NCBI GenBank assembly: GCA_028753945.1
Contig: JAPNXP010000011.1
Coordinates: forward strand, 2,232,001-2,296,000
DNA from: Hexactinellida sp. DTS-2022
Lineage: Eukaryota; Porifera; Hexactinellida
DNA: 64,000 nucleotides
Reading direction: 5' to 3'
The translations under genes were made by a program, and so were the position numbers. Of this stretch, positions 11,869 through 23,042 are shown piece after piece. The notes under the pieces were generated by a model, which saw nothing but the letters and a program-made list of their open reading frames with translations, was not told the DNA's origin and made no database searches. Within the stretch, counting starts at the first letter, position 1, and each line of letters starts with the position of its first letter.

Positions 11869-12357
11869 CAGTATGTTCTCTTTAACAGTCCACCATTGGG
11901 TAAATGGACCCAGGTGAACTATTAGAGAACATGGTAAATTAAAGAATTTTGTCCCTAAGTAACATTCGTAATATATACCTACTAACAACAGAATATAATG
12001 TAAGAGTACAAGCAATTTAAATCGACGTTATAAAGCAGACTTTTTGGAGTATGAGATGTGCGTATTTAGTATTTTTACAAGTCCACCTGTAGTTAGATGT
12101 TCCACATGTGGACTTTAACCTAATTAATATTTACGATGTTGAACCAATATCGCAAATACAATTTCTACATTAATGGGAACACGATGAGAAATGTAACCAA
12201 TTACATAGATGGACTAGTAGAGAGTTAACACTTAAAAAATGGATTATTCGATATATAACTCCGTAAGGCACGTTTATGACTTGAATATTCTGGGAATCAT
12301 TGTACAACAAATGAAGGTGGACAAATTGAGAAGTGGACTGTTAGAGAGAATTGACTG
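11869..12357. mobile_element. TA-MITE (CAGTATGTTCTC ends)
   Basis: Left end CAGTATGTTCTCTTTAACAG and right end, reverse complemented, CAGTCAATTCTCTCTAACAG, each followed by TCCAC; flanked by TA on both sides. Non-autonomous pogo/Tc1-like by its TA duplication and CAGT ends. Confidence 0.8.
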
Positions 12358-12732
12358 TATCACTGATCTCAAGAGATGATCGAAGACAAAAAGAAATTTT
12401 CAATTTATCAATTGATCTTTTTGCCAAGTTATACCTTAACATATTGGGCTTAACAACTTAGGTGATGTTGCCTCTTCAAATAAATGTGTTTCCTATTTTG
12501 TGATTATGATATTTCGAATGTATTGGTTAGCGTTGGGTGAACATCCAACATGCACTGATGCACAGAAGAAATGCTGACTCATCACCTATTATTTTCATAC
12601 TTAAGCTATACTATTAGACTAATACGTATATTAAGTCTGCTAAATGGAACTCCCCACATTCTAAGGGTCATTACATTCTGAAACACCTTTCTGAAATGAT
12701 TTACTATTAGCACCTTTATAGTGATGATGACA

Positions 12733-12863
12733 TGGCGAAAAATCTAAAATTACAGCTGTGCCGACAGCATTTTTATGTAGAGGCACTATCAATCAATCAA
12801 CCACCAAGTATAGTGCTTACAAAGTAACATGCTGTCGGCACATCTGAAGTTTTCCTTTCGCCA
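12733..12863. mobile_element. Hairpin MITE next to DOCK exon A
   Basis: TGGCGAAA...TTTCGCCA ends with an inner inverted pair GTGCCGACAGCA / TGCTGTCGGCAC. No target duplication recognised. It ends 76 bp upstream of exon A, close to where the branch point would be expected. Confidence 0.6.
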
Positions 12864-12939
12864 ACTTGTCTCAATTTTTTGTATAGTTTAATATTGTGCT
12901 TATTGTATTTATTATCTACAATTTCTTTATTTCCTCTAG

Positions 12940-13060
12940 TTCGTTTGATTGATTTTAAGACTGTTGAGCGTCAGTTTGAAGCTCCTGATATAAAGATGAA
13001 GGCAATGTTTAACTTATTGAATTATTATAAGGAAATGGGACGTGATGAAATGTATATCAG
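12940..13060 (+). CDS. DOCK-family GEF, exon A (internal)
   Basis: Internal exon of a dedicator-of-cytokinesis protein, a Rac/Rap-type exchange factor acting on small GTPases at the cell cortex. It follows a pyrimidine-rich acceptor (TTTCCTCTAG) and ends at a GT donor. The translation, about 40 residues, ends KEMGRDEMYIR, which matches the conserved block just before the DHR-2 domain. It opens in phase 1 (two bases complete the first codon) and ends with AG of a split Arg codon that exon B completes, so the join reads EMYIR-YIYRF, the family's own wording. No stop or frameshift. I could not find the preceding exon between 10 and 12.9 kb; it probably lies to the left. A hairpin MITE ends 76 bp upstream. 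Confidence 0.85.
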
Positions 13061-15503
13061 GTAATTTATTAATTTTTTTGTTTCTATTGTCTACCATTTG
13101 TATACTTCTTACTATTAGATTGAATTTATTTGAAGTGTATGCATTTCAGTATTTGCATGACGACTTTTATGAAACTTTCTAATTTATTTTATATTGTTAT
13201 GAAAATGCTTTAAATCTATTGTCAATATTCACGAATTGGTTTTCGTTTTAATATTTATATTATTTACATTTGTGTTTCACTCGGTAAATCGGCTCGCGAA
13301 TGACGCACCTACACTACATTCGCGAGGCGGTTGTTGTTGTTACTTAGTCGGCACTTTGCGATTATACTTATTTTCTAGAATTGTCCTTAAATCATTGATG
13401 ATATTAGTTTATGAGCTCTCATTATTGATCCACCATTCAATCAAAATCCACATATTTTATGTGGATTTTATTTTTAAAAATTCATATTTGTCAATGTAAA
13501 TGCCAATATTTTATGTTGTGAACTATCTTCAGACGAATATCCGGATATAAATAAGGAATTTACAGGTATCAATTACTTCGTTTACTGTATAAAACTTAGA
13601 AAATTCAACTCGTATATTCTGGGGTAGATATTTATAAGTTTTACAAGGTTAAGTAGTTTTCGGCATCTATAATATTTTGTTCTCTTCTCAAAGACTCGAA
13701 CAGAAACATCCAAAATAATCTCGTGGAAGTTTGAGATCGAACTCTTATATATTCCACGGAACCAAGATGGGCTCAGATATTTCGACAGTGATGGGAATAC
13801 TTGAAGATGTGCCTTGTAATGGGTATGCTGAAAAAATGTCAACAATGTACTGTATCCAATTTCATTCGATGCCTTCGGTCCAGTTGCTCAAGTTTGTATA
13901 CCGAAGGGCTCGAATGTTACTGGAAACTTTTATTGTACTCTGGTGCTTACAGAATTGAAAAAACACTACACAGAGTTTTGGCATAGACCTGATCCTCATG
14001 GGATTTAATTAATTATTTAAACTTTTGCATGATAATGTCAATAACCATAAAACCAAATAGGTCGCCGCATACATTGTGGATATAAGGATGAAAACACTTA
14101 ATCACCTCTCCTTATTTCCCGCATCTTTATCCTTGTGACAATTGGTTGCTTTCAAAACAGAATATTCCTTCCAGATTTCACTACTGATATGGATATCGTA
14201 TTACATTCCATCAGTACCTAAATTCGAGCCCATAGACAGAGTACTTGAAGGAATTTTCACTACTGGATACCCCATTTAAAGGAATGTATTTGCGTTAAGG
14301 GATACTATTTTCATATTTATACTAATTATTCTGCATGTCTCATTACTTCTCGTCGAATTGTTTGGGGTGATCAGTAATTTTGAAATTACAGTAATATCAT
14401 TTCAATTATGATAATTCAATCGCAGAATAGAGAATCAACCGACCTTATTTGCTTGCTTTATTACCGGTCCTTCTATATTATCTTCGTATAGTTGACAACT
14501 ACGCTTCTATAAGAAAACCAAGCTGAAACAAAGAGAGGTATATGACAGTTGTGTACACTTATATGCGATATACTGGTCAAATTGCATCATTTCCAATTTA
14601 ACTTGCTACATTTGCAGTCAGCTCGTGTCAAAAATACTTGAAAAATAAAATTAAACCGTGGCCTACTCTACGTATAAAAGAGCACAATAAAGTGACCATC
14701 ATGGGATTGTGAGAATATTTTCACAGCATATCAATTACCTTTAAGACATCGTTAATTGGCCATTTAGTGAACTTTGGTCGTTGATCTGAATTAATCTATG
14801 TTTAGACTTCTTCAATGTTCATTTCTTTATTTATGTTGTAAACGAGATATCATGTTGACAATTATTTGAATGTTTAAAATGCATATACTAAGTAACTTGC
14901 TATAAAGGAGAGTGATTGAGTATTTGCTAATTCAATTTCATTGAGTCCTTCACTTACAGAAAGATACGTTCCCAAACTGAAAGAGGTGTCGAGGTGTTGG
15001 TCGTAGGACGATGAGCATAATTACACTAAGTTTTTCCATGATATGTCATTTTCCACAGGCTTTTTCGAAATTAATTTAATATGCTGACAACCTCAAGTAT
15101 CTGGCATTAGTTAATGAAGTATCATTCAATTCGATCCAACTTGATGATCAAGGGTATAATTTGTAAGAACTAAGATTAAACTTACAAATAGCCACTATTA
15201 GCAAGCAACGGGAGTTCAAACAAAAGCGACGAAACTTGTAGAAGTTTGAGGATTGATTTACCTCTCAGCTCGCAATGCTCGCCAACACTCAACCCAATCT
15301 ACTACAAGTTGACGGAACTAAATCACGTGATCTTTGGATATGTAATGGAAAGTTTATCCTTGATACGGTGCACTTTTCTCTTCCTTACTTCTCTGTCATC
15401 TTTGTGGAGGGTCTGAATCTGAAGGTATGTATTGGAAAACCAGTTTGACTCGCATGCAATGAGTAATGCTCAGAATCAATTGAAACTTGAAACTGAGTTA
15501 ATA
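13061..15503. other. Intron sequence, nothing recognised
   Basis: AT-rich; short frames only, none with recognisable protein features. No paired inverted repeats found. Confidence 0.5.
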
Positions 15504-16179
15504 TCTATACTCAGTGGCGGATTTACCATAGGTCTGCTCGGGCTAAAGCCCTAGGCCCACTTAATCTTAGGCCCAGTTTAGGTCAACTTGATCTGGAAAT
15601 GGGATTGATTTGGGAGTAGGAAATTAACTTCAAGAGATAATGAATAGTTTGCTTTAGCTAAACCCCGAAAAGTTTCAATAAAATTTTAGCTACACCAGAT
15701 ACATTAGTACTTCGTGACTCTTATCTCAATAAATGTTATCTATCCATATATTGAAACCACAATTGTTTTCTGCTTTTGTGTGTGTTATTTAGTGCTAATT
15801 AGGCAAGACCATATGCTCTCGAAATATACAAATTGGCATTCAGGCTAACACGAACAAGTCTAACACGAACAAAAAAGGACACGATGCGACCTAGACCGAA
15901 GAACTGGTTTATATTAATAACAAATAATTAATAGTAATTATGGAAAAAGTGTAACAGTACATAATGGACATAGTGATAATGGCGGGGACATGGAATTGTT
16001 GGCCAAATTATCAATATATGACTGTATATATTGTCAGTACTTATATTCTCATATGTAGAATCAAATTCATTCTCGAATTCAACTGGTAACGATATTTATA
16101 TTGCAAAATATGAAATTATGGGGACAAGGGAGGTCAAAAATCCTATATTCTTGTATAATCTTTCTACAAATTATCACTA

Positions 16180-16691
16180 CAGTCTACTTCGCTTAATTGG
16201 GACATGTTTGTTGTAGGCCTCTTGTCCCAATTAAGCGGAGATCCCAATTAACCGAAAAATTATGTAAAGTAGTGATATACACAGCGATTTGCAACAATTT
16301 ACTTTAAACCTGTCACAACAATTCCTCAAATACCTGCGGAACCTTGATTCTACTCAAACCCATTTATGAGCCAAAATATTATGTCGACCGTTTGAAACTA
16401 TCCCTGAAACACAAGGTCATGATCTCTGGTAATCCGATTTTACGGAAATCAATAAGAAAATAGACCCTAATTAGATATTTTGTTATTCCTTAATAATCAG
16501 AATTACTAAAATTATTAGAATTTGTTCTGATCAATATGAATTTTCTATTGAGCGAGCACCAATTTTGAACACAATATGTTGAGTTAGTCCTGATTAACCG
16601 AAAATATTTAGTATTAGGTGCTATGGAAAGGATTCGGTTCTTGGTGAGTTGTCCCAATTAAGCGGTTGTTCCAATTAAGCGGAGTACACTG
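16180..16691. mobile_element. TA-MITE (CAGTCTACTTCGCTTAATTG ends)
   Basis: Left CAGTCTACTTCGCTTAATTG, right AATTAAGCGGAGTACACTG, flanked by TA. Related to the 185-bp element at 51246-51430, which has CAGTCAACTCCGCTTAAT. Pogo/Tigger-like in ends and duplication; no transposase. Confidence 0.85.
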
Positions 16692-16763
16692 TATATCCAA
16701 TATATCACTCACTATATATCCAATATCACTATATCCGGGAGCGCTGCATTATCTCGAATTGTT

Positions 16764-17090
16764 ATGTTGTCGATAGCTCGAATTTAGAATGTTGTCGATA
16801 GCTCGACTCAGTTTTTGACTAGGTTGTCGATAGCTCGACTCAGTTTACATAAGTTGTCGATAGCTCGACTCAGTTTACATAAGTTGGCGATAGCTCGACT
16901 CAGTTTATGATATGTTGTCGATAGCTCGACTCAGTTTACATAAGTTGTCGATAGCTCGACTCAGTTTCTGACTAAGTTGTCGATAGCTCGACTCAGTTTT
17001 TGACTATGTTGTCGATAGCTCGACTCTGTTTTACATATGTTGTCGATACCTCGACTAATTTACATATGTTGTCGATAGCTCGACTCATTC
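16764..17090 (+). repeat. MULE left terminal array
   Basis: Eleven units of TTGTCGATAGCTCGACTCAG separated by variable ACATAAG or TGACTAAG linkers. Each unit holds the dyad GTCGA-TAGC-TCGAC. Likely transposase binding sites (inference). Confidence 0.9.
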
Positions 17091-17238
17091 ATTTGTATGG
17101 CTGTTGTCAATGGGAAATAATTGCTGAATAGGTTTGTTTTGAGAAATCACATTTTATGTGAATTCCAAATAACTTGCTTCTCTAGTATAAAAAACTTTTT
17201 GTCCCCTTAATACTATTGTAATATTTACATCTTCAACT

Positions 17239-18842
17239 ATGGAATACATATCAGACAGCTATAGGCGTAGTAATGGAAAGTTTCTTACAACAACTGATGG
17301 GTTTAAGTATTCTAAATATAAAATGAAAGAAAATACAACATACCTCAGATGTGTTTTATCAAAAATTGGGTGTAAAGGGACAGCTAAATTAAATTTAGAA
17401 ACTAATTTGATATATCCCAATTCAATTCATAACCATGGCATTGATGAGTACAGATCAGGAGTTTATGAATTGAAGACAAAATGTAAGAAAATGGCTCAAA
17501 CTACCAAATATAATTTAAGGAAGATTTTCGATGACGAAACAAGAACTAGTCAGTTTGCAACTGAAATTTCTTTCAATGAGTGTGAGTCTTCTATGTACCG
17601 TTCTAGGAGAAGATTGCAACCTTAGATCCCCCTTACAGCTATAGAATTCTCAGTTATGTTACCCGAATCTACTTTTGCGACTCACTACAAATTTACTGTC
17701 ACGACTAATAACCATACTGCTGTTGTCTTTTATTCTCAACACATGAAAAATTACTTATCAGAAATTTCCAAAATTCAGTCTGATGGGACATTTTATACAG
17801 TGCCAACCCAATTCTCCCAATTATGGACAGTATTCGTGGTAATTGATCGACATGCACTCCCAGGCATACCTACATTGTTTAATGACATCTAAATATCAAG
17901 AACTCTATACTGCAATTTTAGCTAAGATCCATTCTCTCATTCCAGATTTCATACCGAAAATCTCTATTTCTGACTGGGAACCAGCACCGCGAAATTCTAT
18001 GAAAGAAATTTATCCCGCCATCAAAAATCAGGGATGTTGGTTCCACTTTACCCAACGTATCTGGGCCAAAACTCAGAAGCTCGGGCTTGTTCAGAATTTT
18101 CATGGTAATCCTGAAACTGCCAAGTTCATAAGAAATCTAATGGCAATACCATTTCTCCAAGCAAGTTTAATTCGTCCAACCTATGCATTCCTCCAAGTCC
18201 CGGATCTTACAAATCTAGAATCAGGCAAATTGGAGAACTTCGTAAATACTTCAAGAAGAGGTGGATTACTCAAATTGATCCAGAGAAACTTTCTATCTAT
18301 GAAGCTGAAATCACCACCAATAATGCTGCGGGAAGCTATCACGCAAAGCTCAAATCCACATTAAAACTCCTCATCCAAGAGTATGGAATTTTCTAACAAC
18401 TCTAAACAATATGATAGATGACATAGATAATGAATTAGGGAGATTGAGACTAGGTCATAGCATTTCTATGTAGAGGAAATCAAAGCATGTTCTAAAGGAT
18501 CAACAACGCGAGGTTATTAAGGAAAAGTTCAGATCTGGCGAGTTCATTCCTTGGCAGTATCTAAATGCAATGAGCAACACTATTGGTGGTACCTTCACTT
18601 TAGAAGCAGGAAATGAATTATCTGATACTGATGAGTCAGACACTTCAGAGAATGAAAGCGAGAATCCAGTACTGGAGAATATTTGTGTTGTATGTCTGAG
18701 GCCACGGACAACAACTTGGGTATTTCTACCTTGTAAGCACGCTAATTGTTGTGCAGCATGCATCGAGAGAATAGAGGAATTGAATCAGACTTGTCCGGTG
18801 TGACGTGCTCCAATTATCAGTCGATTCCAAATTTATATTTAG
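17239..18842 (+). pseudogene. FLYWCH-MULE-RING transposase relic, copy 2
   Basis: Transposase of the element 16737-19396. Domains in order: FLYWCH finger (17239-17450: TTDGFKYSKYKMKE, YLRCVLSKIGCKGTAKL, NSIHNHG); MULE core with QSDGTFYTVPTQFSQLW (first Asp near 17782), ISDWEPAPRNSMKEIYP (second Asp near 17971) and GCWFHFTQRIWAK; TTNNAAGSYHAKLKSTLK; a C-terminal acidic stretch; then a C3HC4 RING finger (about 18682-18803: CVVCLRPRTTTWVFLPCKHA, CCAACIERI, TCPV). Breaks: an in-frame TAG at 17623-17625, frameshifts near 17885, 18220 and 18370, and TGA replacing the last RING cysteine codon at 18801-18803, after which RAPIIS continues. A transposase fused to a RING is unusual. Confidence 0.88.
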
Positions 18843-18998
18843 TAGTCATGCACTTATATTTATCACTTTTTCATTCATTTACACATTATTTTAATATCTT
18901 AGTAGTAATTAAATATTTCTCTCTAGTACAATATATGTATTCAATAAACAATGGAAAATTTCAACAGTAAATAATTATACATGAAACATTGGGGAAAC

Positions 18999-19370
18999 TT
19001 ATGTAAAACTGAGTCGAGCTATCGACAACATAGTCAGAAACTGAGTCGAGCTATCGACAACTTATGTAAACTGAGTCGAGCTATCAACAACATAGTCAGA
19101 AACTGAGTCGAGCTATCGACAACTTATGTAAATGAGTCGAACTATCGACAACAAAGTCAGAAAGTGAGTCGAGCTATCGACAACATAATCAGAAAGTGAG
19201 TCGGCTATCGACAACATAGTCAGAAAGTGAGTCGAGCTATCGACAACATAATCAGAAAGTGAGTCGAGCTATCGACAACATAGTCAGAAAATGAGTCGAG
19301 CTATCGACAACTTATGTAAAATAAGTCGAGCTATCGACAACATGGTAAATTCGAGCTATCGATAACAATA
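18999..19370 (-). repeat. MULE right terminal array
   Basis: About twelve inverted units CTGAGTCGAGCTATCGACAA with ACATAGTCAGAAA or CTTATGTAAA linkers, mirror image of the left array. One unit has lost bases (GTCGGCTATC). Confidence 0.9.
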
Positions 19371-19774
19371 ACAATTCGAGCTAAAGTATGCGCCCCCTAT
19401 ATCCACTATGTACTGTATTTACATTGTTTCTGCTTAAATAAGTAAAGTAGGGACTATCATTGGAAAAATCAAGGATATAAAAATAGGCCCAAAGATAATG
19501 ACAGCCCTAGGCCCACAACACCCTAAATCCGGCACTGTCTATACTATTAAAACACAATCCTTTATGTATATACAAAAACAGCCTTATATCTGAGATATTG
19601 GGACAGTATCCAATTTTTGTCCCTATATCTGAGATCTAGGGACAATTGCTAGGGTTTTGCTTAGGCAAAACAAAGGCGTGTCCTATGGCTCATTTTGCCG
19701 ACTAAAGACACTTTTGCTGGATAATAACCATAAAATACACTTAAAAGCACTTTGCTGGATAAAGGGACAATTTT

Positions 19775-19975
19775 TGGATATAAATATATATATATTTGTT
19801 TGTATGTTCCGAGTTGATTGAGAAAACTGGACGGTTTCTATATGCGATTTTTGGCTTAAAGGGGTTGCTTTTGACAGCCGCCAACAAGTTGAGGTTTCCA
19901 CTAAATGTTTCTCACACCTCGACAAGTTATGACTCCATTGTCACATTTCGAGAACCCTTCCCGCGTTTTAGGAGA
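19775..19975 (+). mobile_element. Helitron-like 5' part
   Basis: Reads TTTGTTTGTATGTTCCGAGT, then TTGATTGAGAAAACTGGACGG and GCCGCCAACAAGTTGA, matching the 5' half of the complete element at 33413-33885 in the other orientation. The 3' end is missing. Confidence 0.55.
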
Positions 19976-20248
19976 TTATAATCAGAAAATTTAATAATAC
20001 AAATTTAATACATCTGAAAATTTAACCACAGTGGCTTAATTTGGCATTTGGTAAGGAATATGTATCTGGGTTAATTTACCTTATATAATGTATTATTTGC
20101 CTATAGGTTATCGAACATTAGGAATCGATTGCGATAATTAGACCTTCCCTAAGTCTTGCGGTTTTGGACTTATGACGTTATCATAATTTTCCCAAATCTG
20201 GAAATCAAGAAATAATTTCACAATTTTTTGTATTTTTTAGCATCATAT

Positions 20249-21763
20249 TTATTTAACAATAAGAGAATGTACTAGACTATCTATAGATGACTCTATTGTG
20301 TTGTTTGAGTCGTATTTGCTGCAACACTTGGCATACCTTCTAGTGTGATCCTCTTCGCCGCATCTCTCACACCTCAATTTAGAGCGAAATCCTAATAAAA
20401 CTGGATGACTTTCACAAGCTAGCCTAACAAAGATGTCAATAATGTTATCTTCAAAGGATGTCTTTCTTGCTAAATGTTCTCTGTATTTCTAATTAATTTA
20501 TTACAAGCCTCTGAACCTTCTTCAGAGAAACATTTAAAACCATACCCAGAATTAACTTCGCTTAACAATTATTCGGGGAGTGTGCCAATAATTTGTGCAA
20601 TGTGGGAGTGATGTTTGCCCATGGAAATGATTCAAGGATAGAGATAGGTACCTTTACAAGTTTTACAAGTTCATTGGTATTGATCTTTTTTCCACTGTTG
20701 AAGATTCCCAGAATTGCAGATAATTGTGTATTTTTTGAGAGTGCTTCTTTGTGCTGTTGCTCAACTAATGAAGATACACACTCAATGAACTGAGACTCGC
20801 TAGAAAGATTTTTCCAGAGTTCGTTTCCACTTGAAGACATGATGGAAATGGATTTGAAACAAAAAATATCATCGGCTTGATAGAATTATTTTTATTTTGT
20901 TGGTTGTAAATTGTATGACTTCCTGATCCATCTAAACCATCTACTATTTGATAACTAAGCGGGAAATCCTCTACTAATGGACGAGATATTATAGAAAGGA
21001 TTCTGATAAATGTATGCTCTACATATTGGGCGTAGGATACACATGCACCAATTGGTTCTAAATCGTTAGGATACAGCTTTATTGAATAACGTAAAATGAT
21101 ACTGTTTCTCCTATCGACAAACATCTGATAAGCAGGAAATTGAATGTAACTAGATAGTAAATGTTGACGCAGCTTAGTATATTTCCTCTTGCCAATTTCC
21201 AGCATATTAAGAAGGTAAAATGACTTATCAAAATCAACATCTTTCTTGACTACTTTACCAAAATCCCCAGGAAAACTGTCAGTTGCAATTTACTTAGATA
21301 CCTTAGCTATTTGTCTGTTATCATACTCATTAGAAACCAACTCTAGAACGAGTGTAGCAATCTTAATTTCTGAAATGTTTTCCAATTCAGCAAGTACTCT
21401 GATACAGTCTAATACATTTGATGGACGTGATAGCTGTTGTTTAAATGAAAGGGTGTCAATACCCTTCCTATGATGCACTGAAGAATTTGGTTATCAGCTT
21501 CGCAAGAAAGACTCCTCTTCTTCAAATCTGGTTCGAGAAAAACAGCAGAGTTCCAAAATTCTCCACCCAGTGAGTTTGTTAGTCTTCCTGATTGTATCCC
21601 GAACCCTGGTTAGGATTGTGTATATACTATCTCTCTTAGCAACGTTTAATTCAAAATATTCCTCCAATTTGACAATCGTTTGAGAAATATTGTTGTCATT
21701 TTCTTTCAAAATTCTTGCAAAATCAAGCCTGGTTTGTTGGATAGTAATTGGGATTTCAGCCAT
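20249..21763 (-). pseudogene. RAG1/Transib-like transposase relic
   Basis: Minus-strand reading frame of about 500 codons, from MAEIPITIQQTRLDFARILK to a stop at 20249, with several frameshifts (near 21530, 21480, 21290, 20840, 20600, 20495). Near 20912-20944 it reads VDGLDGSGSHTIYNQ, the place of the first catalytic Asp of RAG1. Then IFCFKSISI and NELWKNLSSESQF; then at 20570-20620 NITPTLHKLLAHSPE, and at 20495-20535 CFSEEGSEACNKLIR followed by KYREHLARKTSFEDNI. HKxLAHxPEII and SExGxExxNKLxRxxRxxxARx are RAG1's zinc-binding and third-acidic-residue (E962) blocks. The segment that should hold the second Asp looks deleted between the two. The C terminus has a zinc knuckle, RCERCGEEDHTRRYAKCC. 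No RAG2-like gene or signal-like ends were found. Confidence 0.78.
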
Positions 21764-22121
21764 AGATGAGGAAATAAATATGTAATTCTTTGTTATATTA
21801 TTGAAATAATCTTTATTCTTTATATTATCTTACATTTACGTATATATATTATAAATTTGTAGATTGTCAACATGCCATTTACATATTCCGAAAGGTTTAT
21901 TGTTACATAGCAACAAATAACAGTCATTCGAATTTCCTTAGCAACGTAAATTGACAATGGAATTCGATAACTTTTTAAAAGTTGCGCACTGTTTCGGGAG
22001 CTAAGATTCCATGATTAATTCTTACAACTTTAATCTATAACCTGTAAAATATCTCGTTGTTGTCCGATGAACATTGTTTTTCCGCATACCTGAGAATTTA
22101 AATTTAATAATATTGAAGAAT
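21764..22121. other. No gene seen
   Basis: AT-rich sequence upstream of the RAG1-like relic. No inverted terminal repeat pairing with the region left of 20249. Confidence 0.5.
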
Positions 22122-23042
22122 TTTGGACTTAGAGTTTTTATCAGTCATAAATTATATTTAGGTTTTTTAACAAAAATTTATTGTTCAACCATGATTATTG
22201 ATTATAATTTTTGAACCTGATATAATTTTTCAAAAATAGTTAAAATCCTAATACCGTATTCCCCCGAATAAGCGCAGGGGCTTGAATAAGCGCGGGGTCA
22301 ATAAAAATGACATTGGTATAATAAAATTTATACACATTAGTTGATCACCATAATGTAATTCCATTGATTTTGGCAACTTCGTTAGGTATACTGTTGGTGG
22401 AAACCTTTAGAACCGACCTAAATATTATATTCTGGATTTTTCACAAATTTTTCACGATAATTTTGGTCCACGAAAACAATAAGCGCCGGGGCGCTTATTC
22501 GGGGAAATACGGTATATTATGTTTAAAGGTCATTAGATCACCAAGTCGCGCCCTTTCGCGCATCTAGAATACTTTTACTTTGAATGTATCATCATAATCT
22601 TTCATTTAAAATGTAAAAACCAATTGCTCATGATTGCTCTCAAAAAGTTCTTGAACAATATTGGAAATTGATAAATGCGTCCGAATCATAAAATCCTGGT
22701 CGGAATGTATTATAATTTTAGACTATATAATAAGTTAAAATGCATACATGTACATTGATTTCATACAATGCCAATGCCAATGATATAGCTAACTTGAATA
22801 TTTCATCGACATAATATCATTTGTTGAATTTTGCACTACTTTGTTACTGCAATTCTGAAACCACAAAAATTTCTTTTTTAGAATTGTTGTAACATCATGA
22901 TCTCATTACACATAACTCTTGATCTCGAATGTTTCTCAGCACAATAAATTGGATTTTAGGTTTTCATGTATGCTGAAAAAGATTTCAATAATATCGAGTT
23001 AATCTGAGGCGCTCGAAAATGCTCTATTTCCACTTGTTTGCC
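22122..23042 (+). repeat. Interspersed repeat family R, copy 2
   Basis: Same-strand relative of 3949-4900. It lacks the MITE of copy 1 (empty site near 22680) and carries its own at 22254-22512, for which copy 1 is the empty site (CCTAATATATTATG near 4129). Confidence 0.75.
22254..22512. mobile_element. TA-MITE (CCGTATTCCCCCGAATAAGC ends)
   Basis: Inverted ends CCGTATTCCCCCGAATAAGC and GCTTATTCGGGGAAATACGG; TA on both sides; exact empty site in repeat R copy 1. 259 bp, non-coding. Confidence 0.92.

Larger units (their letters stand above)
16737..19396 (+). mobile_element. MULE with iterated terminal arrays
   Basis: 2.66 kb. Outer ends GGGAGCGCTGCATTATCTCG and, reverse complemented, GGGGCGCATACTTTAGCTCG; 8-bp duplication CTATATCC at 16729-16736 and 19397-19404. 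Just inside each end is an array of about 28-bp units built on TTGTCGATAGCTCGACTCAG: 11 units on the left (16764-17090) and about 12 inverted ones on the right (18999-19370). Between them lies a FLYWCH-MULE-RING reading frame. It sits in the hAT element 15512-19537, 45 bp from the TA-MITE. Confidence 0.9.
15512..19537. mobile_element. hAT-type element hosting a TA-MITE and a MULE
   Basis: Ends CAGTGGCGGATTTA (left) and TAAATCCGGCACTG (right), continuing with GGGCTAAAGCCCTAGGCCCA-like words on both sides; perfect 8-bp TCTATACT duplication at 15504-15511 and 19538-19545. Removing the TA-MITE (16180-16691) and the MULE (16737-19396) leaves about 0.85 kb of non-coding sequence. A Helitron-like 3' fragment with AACACGAACAA and AGACCGAAG words lies at 15845-15915. 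Confidence 0.9.

Noticed and set aside
16764-19370. CRISPR-like regular repeats
   Set aside because: Spacing looks regular, but the linkers are themselves repeated, the two arrays are inverted, and the context is a eukaryotic transposon.
20027-20033. CACAGTG heptamer left of the RAG1-like relic
   Set aside because: It equals the recombination-signal heptamer, but no matching inverted end exists to the right of 21763 (only CACTGTT near 21988, with unlike neighbours) and no 5-bp duplication.
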